In this document: piece after piece, positions 7,974 through 16,269 of the stretch | Position numbering within the stretch: the first letter of the stretch is position 1 | Layout: each line of letters starts with the position of its first letter | NCBI GenBank assembly: GCA_905234125.1 | Contig: CAJOGQ010000008.1 | Location: forward strand, 1-43,635 | Direction: 5' to 3' | DNA: 43,635 nt | Origin: an uncultured Bacteroidaceae bacterium | GTDB taxonomy: Bacteria > Bacteroidota > Bacteroidia > Bacteroidales > Bacteroidaceae | The notes under the pieces: model-generated | Database searches by the model: none | Told to the model about the DNA's origin: nothing | Seen by the model: only the letters and a program-made list of their open reading frames with translations | Translations under genes and position numbers: made by a program

Positions 7974-8081
7974 GTATTCCATTCCTTCATTTTGGAGGTC
8001 AGAAAGGGGGATGAAAAAGAAAAAAACATGAAAAGCATAAAAAAGATAGTCGAAAAGTAGAGTGGTTTGAAGAATTATTGC

Positions 8082-8089
8082 TACTTTTG
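8082..8089 (+). promoter_or_regulatory. -7 element of the symporter gene
   Basis: TACTTTTG, a match to TAnnTTTG, 42 bp before the start at 8132. No clear TTTG at -33. Confidence 0.45.
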
Positions 8090-8131
8090 CATCTGTAGCC
8101 TTTATCAACGATTAAAAATTCTATAGGATTC

Positions 8132-10084
8132 ATGGATACACAAATGAGCTTTACAGAGGCGCTTAGTCAAAGCGGACTTGAAGTTATTGACTTTGTCATC
8201 CTCTTGATTTATATCGTCATGTTGGTGAGCCTCGGTGTCATTCTTAGTTATAACCGCGAGAGCAAGACCAAAAGCACTACCGACTATTTCTTGGCCGGCA
8301 ACACCTTGACGTGGTGGGCTGTGGGCGCATCCCTCATTGCCGCCAACATCTCGACTGAGCAGTTTATCGGTATGGCGGGTACAGGTTATGCTGATGGTAT
8401 CGCCATCGCGGCCTACGAAATTATGGCAGCCGTCACGCTGGTCATCATCGGCAAGTTCCTCCTGCCCGTCATGATGTCACGTGGTATCTTCACCGTCCCT
8501 CAGTTCTTCCGACAGCGCTATACCAGCGGTGTGGGACTGGCCTTCTCCATCTTGTGGCTGTTCCTCTACATCTTCGTCAATCTGACCTCTGTGGCCTGGT
8601 TAGGAGCATTGGCATTCGAGCAAGTCATGGGTCTGCAAGGTTTTGAAGTGGAAATCTTTGGCATCACCCTCTCTGTGCGCCTCGTCATCGTATTCCTGCT
8701 GTTCATCATTGCGGGTATCTATTCCATCAACGGTGGAATGACCTCTGTGGCTTGGACGGACGTCGTACAAATCACCTTCATCATTGGTGGCGGTTTGGCC
8801 ACAGCCTATTTTGCTGTGCGAGCCTTGTCTGGGGAGAACGGAACATTTGAAGAGGGGTGCGAGACCCTATACGTAGCCCTACAAAATGCCGATTTCGTGA
8901 AAGATACCCATTTCCATTTGGTCATCCAGAAGAGTCAAAACACATCGGCCTACATGAATGTGCCCGGCATTGCTGCCATTGTGGGCGGATTGTGGCTCAC
9001 CAATCTTTCGTATTGGGCTTTCAACCAATACATCATCCAAAAAGGACTTGCCGCCCAAAGCATTCGAGAGGCACAGAAAGGTGTGATTTTTGCGGCATTC
9101 CTGAAAACCGCCATCCCGTTCATCGTGCTCGTCCCTGGACTTTGTGCCTACTACATCATTCAGAGAGATGAACAACTCACCCTCGAAGGAGTCGACAACG
9201 CCTACGCTTGGCTCATCCACAACGAGATTCCAACAGGCATTAAAGGACTTGCGATTGCGGCGCTGGCAGCATCCATCATCTCATCATTGGGGTCGATGAT
9301 CAACAGTACATCCACCATCTTCACCATCGACATCTATCGAAGACATATCAAACCCGATGCATCAGACAAACGACTCGTTAACGTCGGTCGCATCTCAGCT
9401 TTTGTGGCACTGATCATTGCGCTGATTGCTGCCAATCCATTGCTGGGCGAGATTGACCAAGCCTTCCAATACGTTCAGGAATACTCTGGTTTCATCTATC
9501 CAGGTGTCACCATCGTGGGTGGTATGGGTCTCCTCTGGAAACGAGCTTCCACGCCTGCGGCCATTTGGACAGCCATCCTCACCATCCCATTGGGCGTGAT
9601 AGCCAAGATTCTTCTGCCCAATACGGCTTTCCTGATGCGTGCAGGCTATGTGTTTATCGTCCTGCTCGTCCTCTTTGTCACGATTTCTCTGCTCAGCAGC
9701 AAAAACATCGACCCAAGCCAGAGTGTGCCTGTGGCCTATCGAACCCTCTTGAAGAGATGGGGCTATTCATTAGGAGCCTTTGCCTTCCTTTGTATCGTGG
9801 CTGCCACCGTTGTCACGGCGGGTGCAGGCGCATTGCCACCAGAAGCCACTCCCGACAACAGCACCATCGCTTACCTCAACGACATTGGGTTCCAAGCCTT
9901 CTTCTTCTTTGGCGCACTCGTCGGAGCATGTGCTTTCATACTGCTGTCCAACGCCAATGACAAAAGGCAAGACCACAAGGCATTGCCTATTGATCTCACC
10001 CTTTTCTCCACGACTCGGGGCTACACGATTGGCACCGCCATTATCTGTGCCATCACCATCGCCCTCTACGTGCTCTTGTGGTAA
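8132..10084 (+). CDS. Sodium/solute symporter (SSS family, sugar-type)
   Basis: A 650-residue polytopic inner-membrane protein of the SSS (SLC5) family, which couples Na+ entry to uptake of sugars or related solutes. Family signs: the first helix (FVILLIYIVMLVSLGVIL), DYFLAGNTLTWWAVGASLIAANIS at the unwound second helix, the EQFIGMAGTGYADG segment, and the late SSLGSMINSTSTIFTIDIYR motif near 390, characteristic of the SGLT-like branch. It appears to have about 14-15 helices. It is monocistronic, between tRNA-Phe and a terminator shared with the convergent MaoC gene. Substrate is not readable; SglT-like sugar transporters are the closest resemblance. Confidence 0.9.
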   Translation: MDTQMSFTEALSQSGLEVIDFVILLIYIVMLVSLGVILSYNRESKTKSTTDYFLAGNTLTWWAVGASLIAANISTEQFIGMAGTGYADGIAIAAYEIMAAVTLVIIGKFLLPVMMSRGIFTVPQFFRQRYTSGVGLAFSILWLFLYIFVNLTSVAWLGALAFEQVMGLQGFEVEIFGITLSVRLVIVFLLFIIAGIYSINGGMTSVAWTDVVQITFIIGGGLATAYFAVRALSGENGTFEEGCETLYVALQNADFVKDTHFHLVIQKSQNTSAYMNVPGIAAIVGGLWLTNLSYWAFNQYIIQKGLAAQSIREAQKGVIFAAFLKTAIPFIVLVPGLCAYYIIQRDEQLTLEGVDNAYAWLIHNEIPTGIKGLAIAALAASIISSLGSMINSTSTIFTIDIYRRHIKPDASDKRLVNVGRISAFVALIIALIAANPLLGEIDQAFQYVQEYSGFIYPGVTIVGGMGLLWKRASTPAAIWTAILTIPLGVIAKILLPNTAFLMRAGYVFIVLLVLFVTISLLSSKNIDPSQSVPVAYRTLLKRWGYSLGAFAFLCIVAATVVTAGAGALPPEATPDNSTIAYLNDIGFQAFFFFGALVGACAFILLSNANDKRQDHKALPIDLTLFSTTRGYTIGTAIICAITIALYVLLW

Positions 10085-10104
10085 AAGCTATAGCTATAAA
10101 AAAT

Positions 10105-10132
10105 GAAAGGGAAGTGTTATCGCTTCCCTTTC
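10105..10132. terminator. Terminator between symporter and MaoC gene
   Basis: GAAAGGGAAG (10105-10114) pairs perfectly with CTTCCCTTTC (10123-10132) around TGTTATCG. It lies between convergent genes and may serve both; A-rich and T-rich flanks are present. Confidence 0.75.
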
Positions 10133-10158
10133 ACTTTATTTCTTCCTTGTTTTCTTCC

Positions 10159-10623
10159 TTATTCAAAATAGTACAGGAAGGTGGCCAGACCTTCAAGTGC
10201 CTGCTTCTTCTGGTTCTCGATGTCGAGTCTGAACTTAATCTGCGCCTTACAGATGCCACGAATGTTGGCAATCTCGTGCAGGCTGGCTGTCAGCCGTACA
10301 CGCTGTCCTGCAAGCACAGGCTGTCCGAACTTCATCTGATCCATACCATAGTTGACCAACATCTTCACGTTGTTCACCTGAATCAGCTCCTGCCACAGAT
10401 GAGGGAGGAGCGAAAGCGTTAGGTAACCATGAGCGATGGTCGATTTGTAAGGACTCTCCACTTTGGCGCGTTCAGGATCCACATGAATCCACTGATGGTC
10501 GATAGTCGCATCAGCAAAGAGGTTGATGCGTTCCTGTGAGATTTCGAGCCACTCGCTCGTGCCAATCACTTCGCCCAGATGCGAAGCAAATTCATCGTAC
10601 GAATTGACAATAAGCTTTCCCAT
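10159..10623 (-). CDS. MaoC-like (R)-specific enoyl-acyl hydratase
   Basis: A 154-residue single hot-dog-fold protein of the MaoC/hydratase-2 family. The hydratase-2 motif is clear: FADATIDHQWIHVDPERA at about residues 36-53, with the catalytic Asp/His pair, followed by TIAHGYLTLSLLP at about 63-75. Family members hydrate trans-2-enoyl thioesters to (R)-3-hydroxyacyl forms. It stands alone with its own -7 element, next to rplS, so no pathway context is given. Confidence 0.9.
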   Translation of the reverse strand: MGKLIVNSYDEFASHLGEVIGTSEWLEISQERINLFADATIDHQWIHVDPERAKVESPYKSTIAHGYLTLSLLPHLWQELIQVNNVKMLVNYGMDQMKFGQPVLAGQRVRLTASLHEIANIRGICKAQIKFRLDIENQKKQALEGLATFLYYFE

Positions 10624-10652
10624 ATTCCGTTCTTACTTCTTGATTTTGGGTG

Positions 10653-10660
10653 CAAAGGTA
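10653..10660 (-). promoter_or_regulatory. -7 element of the MaoC-like gene
   Basis: Minus-strand TACCTTTG (plus CAAAGGTA), 30 bp before the start codon. No good -33 element is visible. A GTGAAAA-rich simple repeat follows at 10669-10699. Confidence 0.55.
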
Positions 10661-10766
10661 AGGAAAAAAGTGAAAAGTGAAAAATGAAAAGTGAAAAATC
10701 TAAATTTCCATCGCCCAAATGGCAGGTAAAATAGATTTTTCACTTTCCAATCTTCATCTGAAGAGA

Positions 10767-11147
10767 TTAAGCCTCCCCGTTCTTCTTGCCAGAGAGCTTC
10801 TCCTTGATGCGAGCCTTCTTACCTGTGAGGTTACGCAGATAGTAGAGCTTAGCGCGACGAACCTTACCCACCTTGTTCACCTCAATCGAGTCGATGTTGG
10901 GTGAGTTGAGAGGGAAGATACGCTCCACGCCCACTGTGCCCGACATCTTGCGCACGGTGAAACGCTTCTTTTCCTGATGACCAGCAATCTTGATCACCAC
11001 GCCACGATAGAGCTGAATACGCTCTTTCGTACCTTCGACAATCTTGTAAGCGACTGTTACAGTATCACCTGCCTTGAAATCAGGGAACTGCTTTGGCTCA
11101 GAGGTCTGCATAGCCTCTTCTGCCACTTTAATTAAATCTACTGCCAT
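10767..11147 (-). CDS. rplS: 50S ribosomal protein L19
   Basis: L19 sits at the interface of the 30S and 50S subunits. The 126-residue product shows the family core: [51 protein letters not shown] and [27 protein letters not shown]. Length fits, with a short C-terminal basic tail. It is transcribed alone, unlike the E. coli rpsP-rimM-trmD-rplS operon, from a -7 element at 11276-11283. The leader of about 120 nt could hold an autoregulatory structure. Confidence 0.97.
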   Translation of the reverse strand: MAVDLIKVAEEAMQTSEPKQFPDFKAGDTVTVAYKIVEGTKERIQLYRGVVIKIAGHQEKKRFTVRKMSGTVGVERIFPLNSPNIDSIEVNKVGKVRRAKLYYLRNLTGKKARIKEKLSGKKNGEA

Positions 11148-11283
11148 TTTCTTGGTTGATTTTTGATAATTAAAGAGTTACAGCGAAGCATTCTCCTTTT
11201 CAGAATCATGAAAACCGATGTTCCAAGTCCTTGGGCTCTTTCCCTATCAGACAGCGGCTTCGCCAAAAACGGTTGCAAAGGTA
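11148..11283 (-). promoter_or_regulatory. rplS promoter and possible r-protein leader
   Basis: Minus-strand TACCTTTG lies at 11276-11283. The leader to the rplS start contains several short self-complementary parts: GGCGAAGCC (about 11264), CCAAGGACTTGG (about 11225-11236) and ATTCT...AGAAT (about 11190-11207). Ribosomal-protein mRNAs often carry autogenous leaders, but I did not recognise a named family. Confidence 0.4.
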
Positions 11284-11429
11284 CGAAATAATTAGGTATT
11301 AGGTAGTAAGAATGTGAAACTATTTGCAAAAAAACAACGAAAAAAATGAAGAAACAGAGACTTTTTCACTCCTTAAGCACATTTTTGACCTTCTTGCTTC
11401 AGTTAACGAAGGTTAAATCCGCTCAATTA

Positions 11430-11462
11430 TTTGGATGGAAAGAGAAAAAACATTTACCTTTG
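11430..11462 (+). promoter_or_regulatory. Promoter of the ABC/GntR operon
   Basis: TTTG (11430-11433), 21-bp spacer, TACCTTTG (11455-11462), 42 bp before the ATG at 11504. It is probably repressed by the operon's own GntR protein, as for ytr operons (inference). Confidence 0.65.
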
Positions 11463-11503
11463 CAGTGTCTTACAATCTTAAGACACCTAAACGCATAACA
11501 ATT

Positions 11504-12331
11504 ATGATTGAAGTTCAGAATATTACATTCAGTTACAGAGACAAAAGCAGACCTATTTTTGACAACTTTTGTCTGAAATTGGAGCAGAACAAAGTGTATG
11601 GACTGCTTGGCGAGAATGGAACGGGCAAATCGACCCTACTTTATCTGTTGATGGGATTGTTACGTCCCAACAAGGGAAGAATTATGGTAGATGGTGCCGA
11701 TGTAAGCCGACGTCAACGCTCGACCTTGCAACAAATGTACATCGTGCCAGAAGAGTTCGACCTGCCTCAGATGCAGTTCACCGATTATGTGGAGACTTAT
11801 CGTCCCTTCTACCCCACTTTCAGCAACGACATTCTGCATCGTTGCATGGAGGAATTCCACTTACCTCTTGATGTTCGGATTGACCAACTCTCGATGGGCA
11901 ACAAAAAGAAGGCACTCATGAGTTTTGCCCTTGCCACCAACGTGCGTTACCTTTTAATGGATGAACCCACCAATGGACTTGATGTACCATCGAAGAAGCA
12001 GTTCCGCAAGGTTATTGCCACCACCATGACCGAAGAGCGAACTCTCATCATTGCCACCCACCAGCTACACGATGTGGAGGCTCTCCTCGACCACGTACTC
12101 ATTCTGCAAGACTCACAACTCCTGCTCAATGCCACAGTGACTGACCTCTGCGAAAAATACACCTTCGATGTACGTTCCAACGATGCTCTTACTGACGATG
12201 TGCTCTACACAGAGCGCATTCCACAGGGCAATGCCACTATCTCTCTCCGTCAAGCCGAAGAAGAGGAAACACCTCTCAACCTCGAACTACTGTTCAATGC
12301 TGTAACATCCAAAAACATTCAAGACTTATGA
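11504..12331 (+). CDS. ABC transporter ATP-binding protein
   Basis: A 275-residue ABC ATPase. Walker A is GENGTGKST at residues 36-44, the signature is QLSMGNKKKA, and Walker B is LLMDEPTNGLD, followed by the switch His (ATHQLHD). I chose ATG 11504, not the upstream in-frame ATG at 11435, because MIEVQNITFSY is the usual start of these domains and the -7 element would otherwise lie inside the gene. The stop overlaps the start of the permease (ATGA), which in turn overlaps the GntR gene. The layout resembles the Firmicutes ytr-type modules, which respond to cell-envelope stress or antibiotics; the substrate is unknown. Confidence 0.93.
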   Translation: MIEVQNITFSYRDKSRPIFDNFCLKLEQNKVYGLLGENGTGKSTLLYLLMGLLRPNKGRIMVDGADVSRRQRSTLQQMYIVPEEFDLPQMQFTDYVETYRPFYPTFSNDILHRCMEEFHLPLDVRIDQLSMGNKKKALMSFALATNVRYLLMDEPTNGLDVPSKKQFRKVIATTMTEERTLIIATHQLHDVEALLDHVLILQDSQLLLNATVTDLCEKYTFDVRSNDALTDDVLYTERIPQGNATISLRQAEEEETPLNLELLFNAVTSKNIQDL

Positions 12332-13146
12332 ATACCATTTCCCATATCCTGCAACTGTGGCGTTTCTATTGGCGCACAGAAAAGAAAACCTATCTAAGGA
12401 TTTTCCTCATCATCTTCGCCATCTACCTCGTGAAGACAGCCACCATCGACTTTATCTTCCTACGCACCAACTTTGATGTCTATATCACCTCGCATTACAC
12501 CGTCACGCAATGGATTTACTGGCTAAGCATCTGCATCGTCTTCTCTTATCTTTTCGATGCTATCCATCATAAACAACGAGCCATCGACTTCCTTTGCCTA
12601 CCTGCCAGCAAAGGAGAAAAGTTTCTCGCACGCCTGATTTGGGGATGTGTCGGCATTCCACTCATCGCCACCCTTGCATGCATAGCAGAAGCACTCGTTG
12701 TCACGCTGTTCGTTGGGGCAATGGATATTCTGTCTGGTCATCAGGTCGAATGGAGAAACGTGTTCGACTACTTCTGCGTCAGTCCCACAGGTTACAAGAT
12801 GACTGATTATATCATGGGAATTCTTTCTTTCAAGTGGTATTTCTTCAATATTAGTATCTTTGATGGCATGCTTGCAATGGTTTTCTACACACTCTTCATC
12901 TGGGCAGGTACTGCTTTCCGCCGAGCCGGGTGGGTCTATGCCATCATCGCCGTCTTCGTTGTCACAGCAGTCATCATGCTCATCTATGAAGTAGCAGGAT
13001 TAAAAGATATGCCTTTCATTCATGAAAAGACTTTCAAAAGCTGCATGCTCTATACCTTTGACGCCCTCTCTATCCTCTTCACCTACCTCGCCTACCGTTC
13101 CTTCTGTCGTGCCCAGATTGTCACACACAAATTCGTCACCTTATGA
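12328..13146 (+). CDS. ABC transporter permease-like membrane protein
   Basis: A 272-residue protein with about six hydrophobic segments (for example residues 24-40, 60-75, 105-130 and 195-220), coupled by 4-bp ATGA overlaps to the ATPase before and the GntR regulator after it. It has no recognisable substrate motif. Membership of the ABC-2-like permease group is inferred from topology and position. Confidence 0.82.
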   Translation: MNTISHILQLWRFYWRTEKKTYLRIFLIIFAIYLVKTATIDFIFLRTNFDVYITSHYTVTQWIYWLSICIVFSYLFDAIHHKQRAIDFLCLPASKGEKFLARLIWGCVGIPLIATLACIAEALVVTLFVGAMDILSGHQVEWRNVFDYFCVSPTGYKMTDYIMGILSFKWYFFNISIFDGMLAMVFYTLFIWAGTAFRRAGWVYAIIAVFVVTAVIMLIYEVAGLKDMPFIHEKTFKSCMLYTFDALSILFTYLAYRSFCRAQIVTHKFVTL

Positions 13147-13511
13147 TTTACCAGAACGAGAGAGCCATCTACATGAAGATTGCCGACCGCGTGTGCGACG
13201 ATATCCTCTCTGGCAAGTATCAGGAGGACGAACGGGTGCCCAGCATTCGTGAGCTCGCAGCAGAATATGAGGTGAACACTAACACCGTGCTCCGTACTTT
13301 CGACATTCTCCAGCGTGATGAGATTATATATCAAAAACGAGGCATCGGAGTGTTTGTAGCTCCTGGTGCCCGCCATAAGATTTGTATTGCTCGCAAACGT
13401 GAGTTTCGTCAGCACGAACTTCCTGAGTTTCTCCGCCGTCTCCGACTCTTAGACATGAGCATCGAAGACGTGGTGAAGGCTTGGAATGAAACGAACACTC
13501 CTGAAAACTAA
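13143..13511 (+). CDS. GntR-family transcriptional regulator (YtrA type)
   Basis: A 122-residue regulator: a winged helix-turn-helix of GntR type at residues about 8-75 (IADRVCDDILSGKY, RVPSIRELAAEYEVNTNTVLRTFDILQRDEIIYQKRG split over helix 2, recognition helix and wing) and only a short C-terminal tail of about 45 residues, as in the YtrA subfamily. Being the last gene of the module it most likely represses its own operon. Start ATG overlaps the permease stop. Confidence 0.92.
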   Translation: MIYQNERAIYMKIADRVCDDILSGKYQEDERVPSIRELAAEYEVNTNTVLRTFDILQRDEIIYQKRGIGVFVAPGARHKICIARKREFRQHELPEFLRRLRLLDMSIEDVVKAWNETNTPEN

Positions 13512-13554
13512 CAACGATTGAGCGGGTACGTCTAACGCACCCGCTCAATCGTTG
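13512..13554. terminator. Strong bidirectional terminator hairpin
   Basis: A perfect 16-bp inverted repeat, CAACGATTGAGCGGGT (13512-13527) and its complement (13539-13554), around an 11-nt loop, between the convergent GntR and GH97 genes. No long T-run follows, but stem stability and position support a terminator for both strands. Confidence 0.8.
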
Positions 13555-13565
13555 TAAAGAGTAAC

Positions 13566-15503
13566 TTACTTGTTCACAATCACCAGACCGCCATTCTTGG
13601 GGATGGTCACCGTGATTTGCTTCTTGGCCTTCACCGTCTGCACACTGCCATTCAGCTGAGCATCGTCGCTGTACACCAGCAGTTCTGCACCCTTGCCATA
13701 CAGGCTCAAGTCGATGTTCTTCTTCACAGGCTCATCCTGCGCATTCACACCCACGATGAACCAGTGGTCGCCAGCACGACGGGCAATGATGGCATACTTG
13801 CCTGGATAGCCGTCGATGAATTTCACATCGTCCCAAGTCGTGGGCACATCCTTCATGAAGTCGATAGCCCATGCAGGAGCGTCCGTCAGGTTGTTGGGTG
13901 CCAAAGCGAAATGCTGCACGGCGCTCTGGAAGAGCACGGCCGTTGCGAGGGCATAAACGTCAGAGGTAACACGATGCGTGCCACGCTTGTTGTCTGCGTT
14001 GTAGAACTTGTTGAGGGTCGAACCACCAAAATCCATCGAACCCACCGTATTGCGGATGAACGTGTGGATGGTCGCGTTCATAGCCTCTGCATCACAAGCA
14101 CCCTGTCCAAAGTGGAGGTTCTCCGAGGCGAGCACAGCCTCGCTGGCAGCATAGTTAGGATACATCTTCTCCCAACCACGAGGCAGCGTGCAACCATGGA
14201 AAATCACAAGGATGCCGAAGTCGTTAGCATCAGACAAGATGTCCTCATAGAGCTGCATCATGTTCTGCTTGTCGCCACCAAAGAAATCGACCTTGATGCC
14301 ACGAATGCCGATGCTCTTCATCCAGGCCATTTCAGCGCGACGCTCACGGCTCTTGTCCATCTTGCCGATAGGCGACTGAGGCGCATCGTTCCATGTGCCA
14401 TTAGAGTTGTACCAAAGGAACAGACCCACACCCTTCGACTTGCCATACGCTGCCAGTTCAGCCATCTTCTCATAGCCAATCTGCTTATCCCAAAGGGCAT
14501 CGATAAGCACCGTCTGATAACCCATAGCGGCAGAGAAATCGATGTAACGCTTCTGCTCGTCATAGTTACAACTGGAATCCATACCAATGATCCAGCTCCA
14601 AGAACCCTTGCCATAGATGTACTCCTGCGAAGCCTTGTACTTCTGTTGCACGAGGTCGAAAGGCACGGTAGTCTCCACGATAGGAGCCAAAGTAGTACCC
14701 AACGTGATGGTGCGCCAAGGTGTCTCACAAGGCAGTGCCACAGATGCGGTAGTGGAACCCCAGCCATTGCACTCACCTGCCTGTGGGAAGCCAATCCTAT
14801 AAAGACCACCATCCACATTAAGGAGTCGGCTGGCTACATAACTGCCATCCACACCAGTCTCGCTGATGAGCACCCAACCTTTGTCACCCAAATGGAAAAG
14901 GCAAGGGAAAGAATAACCTTCACCCCAACCGTTCTTGCCCATCGAGTCATCCAACGAATAACTGGTCTCATAACTGGGTGAAGTGCGGGCAAAGCCACCC
15001 ATAGGACGTGACTGAGGACACATGAAAGTAGTCGTACCTTCTGGCAACTTGAATCCACTTGCCTCATTCTCTATCACACATACTTTCGTGTCGCGCTGTG
15101 GCAAGATGCGATAACGATAAGCCACGTCACGATTGCTCACACGGAAGATGACATCCAGCACCTTTTTGCCCTTCTGCTCGAAGCTGCAAACGGCCTCAGT
15201 GGCTTCATAATCGACGTGACTCTTTTTGATGTTACGCAGGTCATAAGATTCCTTCACTGTCGTCACCTCGCAACCCACCAAAGTCAAGTCATTGGTATAG
15301 TTGCCCATGTTGGTGTTGACACCCAGAGGTGAACTGCCAATAAATTCTGTGGTGCCCAGATTGACACGATAGGTGGCGATTCCGTTCTGATCCTCCACCA
15401 CCACTGTCAACTGACCATCAGGACTGCTGAAACTCTTCTCAGTCGCCCAAGCCGACGACCAAACGCTTGCCAGCGCAAGCATGCTCAAGATAATCTTCTT
15501 CAT
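13566..15503 (-). CDS. Glycoside hydrolase family 97 (alpha-glucosidase/alpha-galactosidase)
   Basis: Exported enzyme of 645 residues with a Sec signal peptide (residues 1-20, ending SSAWA). Layout fits GH97: an N-terminal beta-sandwich (about 22-280), a (beta/alpha)8 barrel (about 290-560) and a C-terminal beta domain. GH97 holds inverting alpha-glucosidases (SusB type) and retaining alpha-galactosidases. The segment IRGIKVDFFGGDKQ with Asp406 resembles the position where the retaining subgroup has its Asp nucleophile, so alpha-galactosidase-like retention is the better guess; an alignment is needed. The gene stands alone, not in a PUL with SusC/SusD, with its own promoter at 15582-15612. 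Confidence 0.92.
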   Translation of the reverse strand: MKKIILSMLALASVWSSAWATEKSFSSPDGQLTVVVEDQNGIATYRVNLGTTEFIGSSPLGVNTNMGNYTNDLTLVGCEVTTVKESYDLRNIKKSHVDYEATEAVCSFEQKGKKVLDVIFRVSNRDVAYRYRILPQRDTKVCVIENEASGFKLPEGTTTFMCPQSRPMGGFARTSPSYETSYSLDDSMGKNGWGEGYSFPCLFHLGDKGWVLISETGVDGSYVASRLLNVDGGLYRIGFPQAGECNGWGSTTASVALPCETPWRTITLGTTLAPIVETTVPFDLVQQKYKASQEYIYGKGSWSWIIGMDSSCNYDEQKRYIDFSAAMGYQTVLIDALWDKQIGYEKMAELAAYGKSKGVGLFLWYNSNGTWNDAPQSPIGKMDKSRERRAEMAWMKSIGIRGIKVDFFGGDKQNMMQLYEDILSDANDFGILVIFHGCTLPRGWEKMYPNYAASEAVLASENLHFGQGACDAEAMNATIHTFIRNTVGSMDFGGSTLNKFYNADNKRGTHRVTSDVYALATAVLFQSAVQHFALAPNNLTDAPAWAIDFMKDVPTTWDDVKFIDGYPGKYAIIARRAGDHWFIVGVNAQDEPVKKNIDLSLYGKGAELLVYSDDAQLNGSVQTVKAKKQITVTIPKNGGLVIVNK

Positions 15504-15581
15504 ATACTGTAAAGTTTAGTGTTTAGTTTGCAATGTTGAGAGTTTAATGTTGACAGAATTGCCCATCGCATGGACAGGGTG

Positions 15582-15612
15582 CAAAGTTAAGCATTTTTAG
15601 CGGAATATCCAA
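15582..15612 (-). promoter_or_regulatory. Promoter of the GH97 gene
   Basis: Minus-strand TTG (plus CAA, 15610-15612), 20-bp spacer, TAACTTTG (plus CAAAGTTA, 15582-15589). A degenerate GTTGAGA/GTTGACA stretch lies in the leader at about 15534-15558. Confidence 0.65.
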
Positions 15613-15666
15613 CCTTCCTTGTTGCATTTCTTTTCAAACATGTATCAAATCAACCACAAAGACAAT

Positions 15667-15743
15667 GAGCCGGTACCCCCAAGGCGTTGAGGCGGTAGCT
15701 CGATGGCGTTGAGGCGGTAGCTCGATGGCGTTGAAGCAGAGGC
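15667..15743. repeat. 22-bp tandem repeats (about 3.5 units)
   Basis: Units start at 15667, 15689 and 15711, each beginning GAGSCGGTA and ending GGCGTT; units 2 and 3 are identical, and a half unit follows at 15733. The same unit occurs at 95-138 (GAGCCAGTAGCTC...GGCGCT). GAGCCGGTAGCTC is itself a quasi-palindrome. The array lies between the GH97 promoter and the nrdG terminator, outside genes. Confidence 0.9.
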
Positions 15744-15748
15744 AATAT

Positions 15749-15777
15749 AAAAAAGGCAAGGACGCAATGTCCTTGCC
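15749..15777 (-). terminator. Intrinsic terminator of nrdD-nrdG
   Basis: GGCAAGGAC (15755-15763) pairs with GTCCTTGCC (15769-15777) around 5 nt. On the minus strand the stem is followed by TTTTTT (plus A-run 15749-15754), 18 bp after the nrdG stop. Confidence 0.9.
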
Positions 15778-15794
15778 CTATTCACTTCTTCTGT

Positions 15795-16262
15795 TCACTT
15801 CTTCCAAAAGCGGCTCGTAATGTCTTCCCACGCATCGTTGTGGGTGTTCTTGTAGAGCCGTTGGTTGGTCGTAGGCTTGTTCAGTGGACCAAGGTGCTGG
15901 AGATAAGGACCAATCTTGATGTAGTCGAAGTCATCCTTGTTCACCTCGGGCGAAAGGCGCATTCTGCCACTATACCACGCCACCTTCAGGTGTGGGTATT
16001 CCTCATGGATGTACTGTGCCAATCTGTTGATTCGACGAGGTTCGGCATCGCCACCCATGAAGGAGATGCAGGTGATGTTCTTGCCGTTCTTCTTGACGAA
16101 GTCATCGATGGCATCAGTAGTGAGAGGCATGCCAATGTCCTCCCACAGATAAGAACTGTGGCAACCAGGACAATGGCATGGGCACCCCGATATGTTGATG
16201 GCAAGTGTCACCTCATCGGGTATCTCTTGAAACACGATGTCGCTATTGACGTACTTGAGCAT
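15795..16262 (-). CDS. nrdG: Anaerobic ribonucleotide reductase activating protein
   Basis: Radical-SAM activase that installs the glycyl radical on NrdD. The CX3CX2C iron-sulfur motif is in CPCHCPGC near residue 28, and a SAM-binding ISFMGGDAEP segment follows. I chose ATG 16262 (MLKYVNSD), 7 nt after the nrdD stop, giving 155 residues like E. coli NrdG (154); an upstream in-frame ATG at 16283 would overlap nrdD by 14 nt and add seven residues. It is translationally close to nrdD and followed by a strong terminator. Confidence 0.95.
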   Translation of the reverse strand: MLKYVNSDIVFQEIPDEVTLAINISGCPCHCPGCHSSYLWEDIGMPLTTDAIDDFVKKNGKNITCISFMGGDAEPRRINRLAQYIHEEYPHLKVAWYSGRMRLSPEVNKDDFDYIKIGPYLQHLGPLNKPTTNQRLYKNTHNDAWEDITSRFWKK

Positions 16263-16269
16263 GATGTTC

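Noticed and set aside
13617-14981. A 454-codon open frame on the plus strand opposite GH97
   Set aside because: It is the antisense shadow of a well-supported GH97 gene; composition (many His, Arg, Thr, Val) is not that of a natural protein, and no promoter is present.
15667-15743. CRISPR array
   Set aside because: Units are contiguous 22-mers without unique spacers, and no cas genes are in the window.
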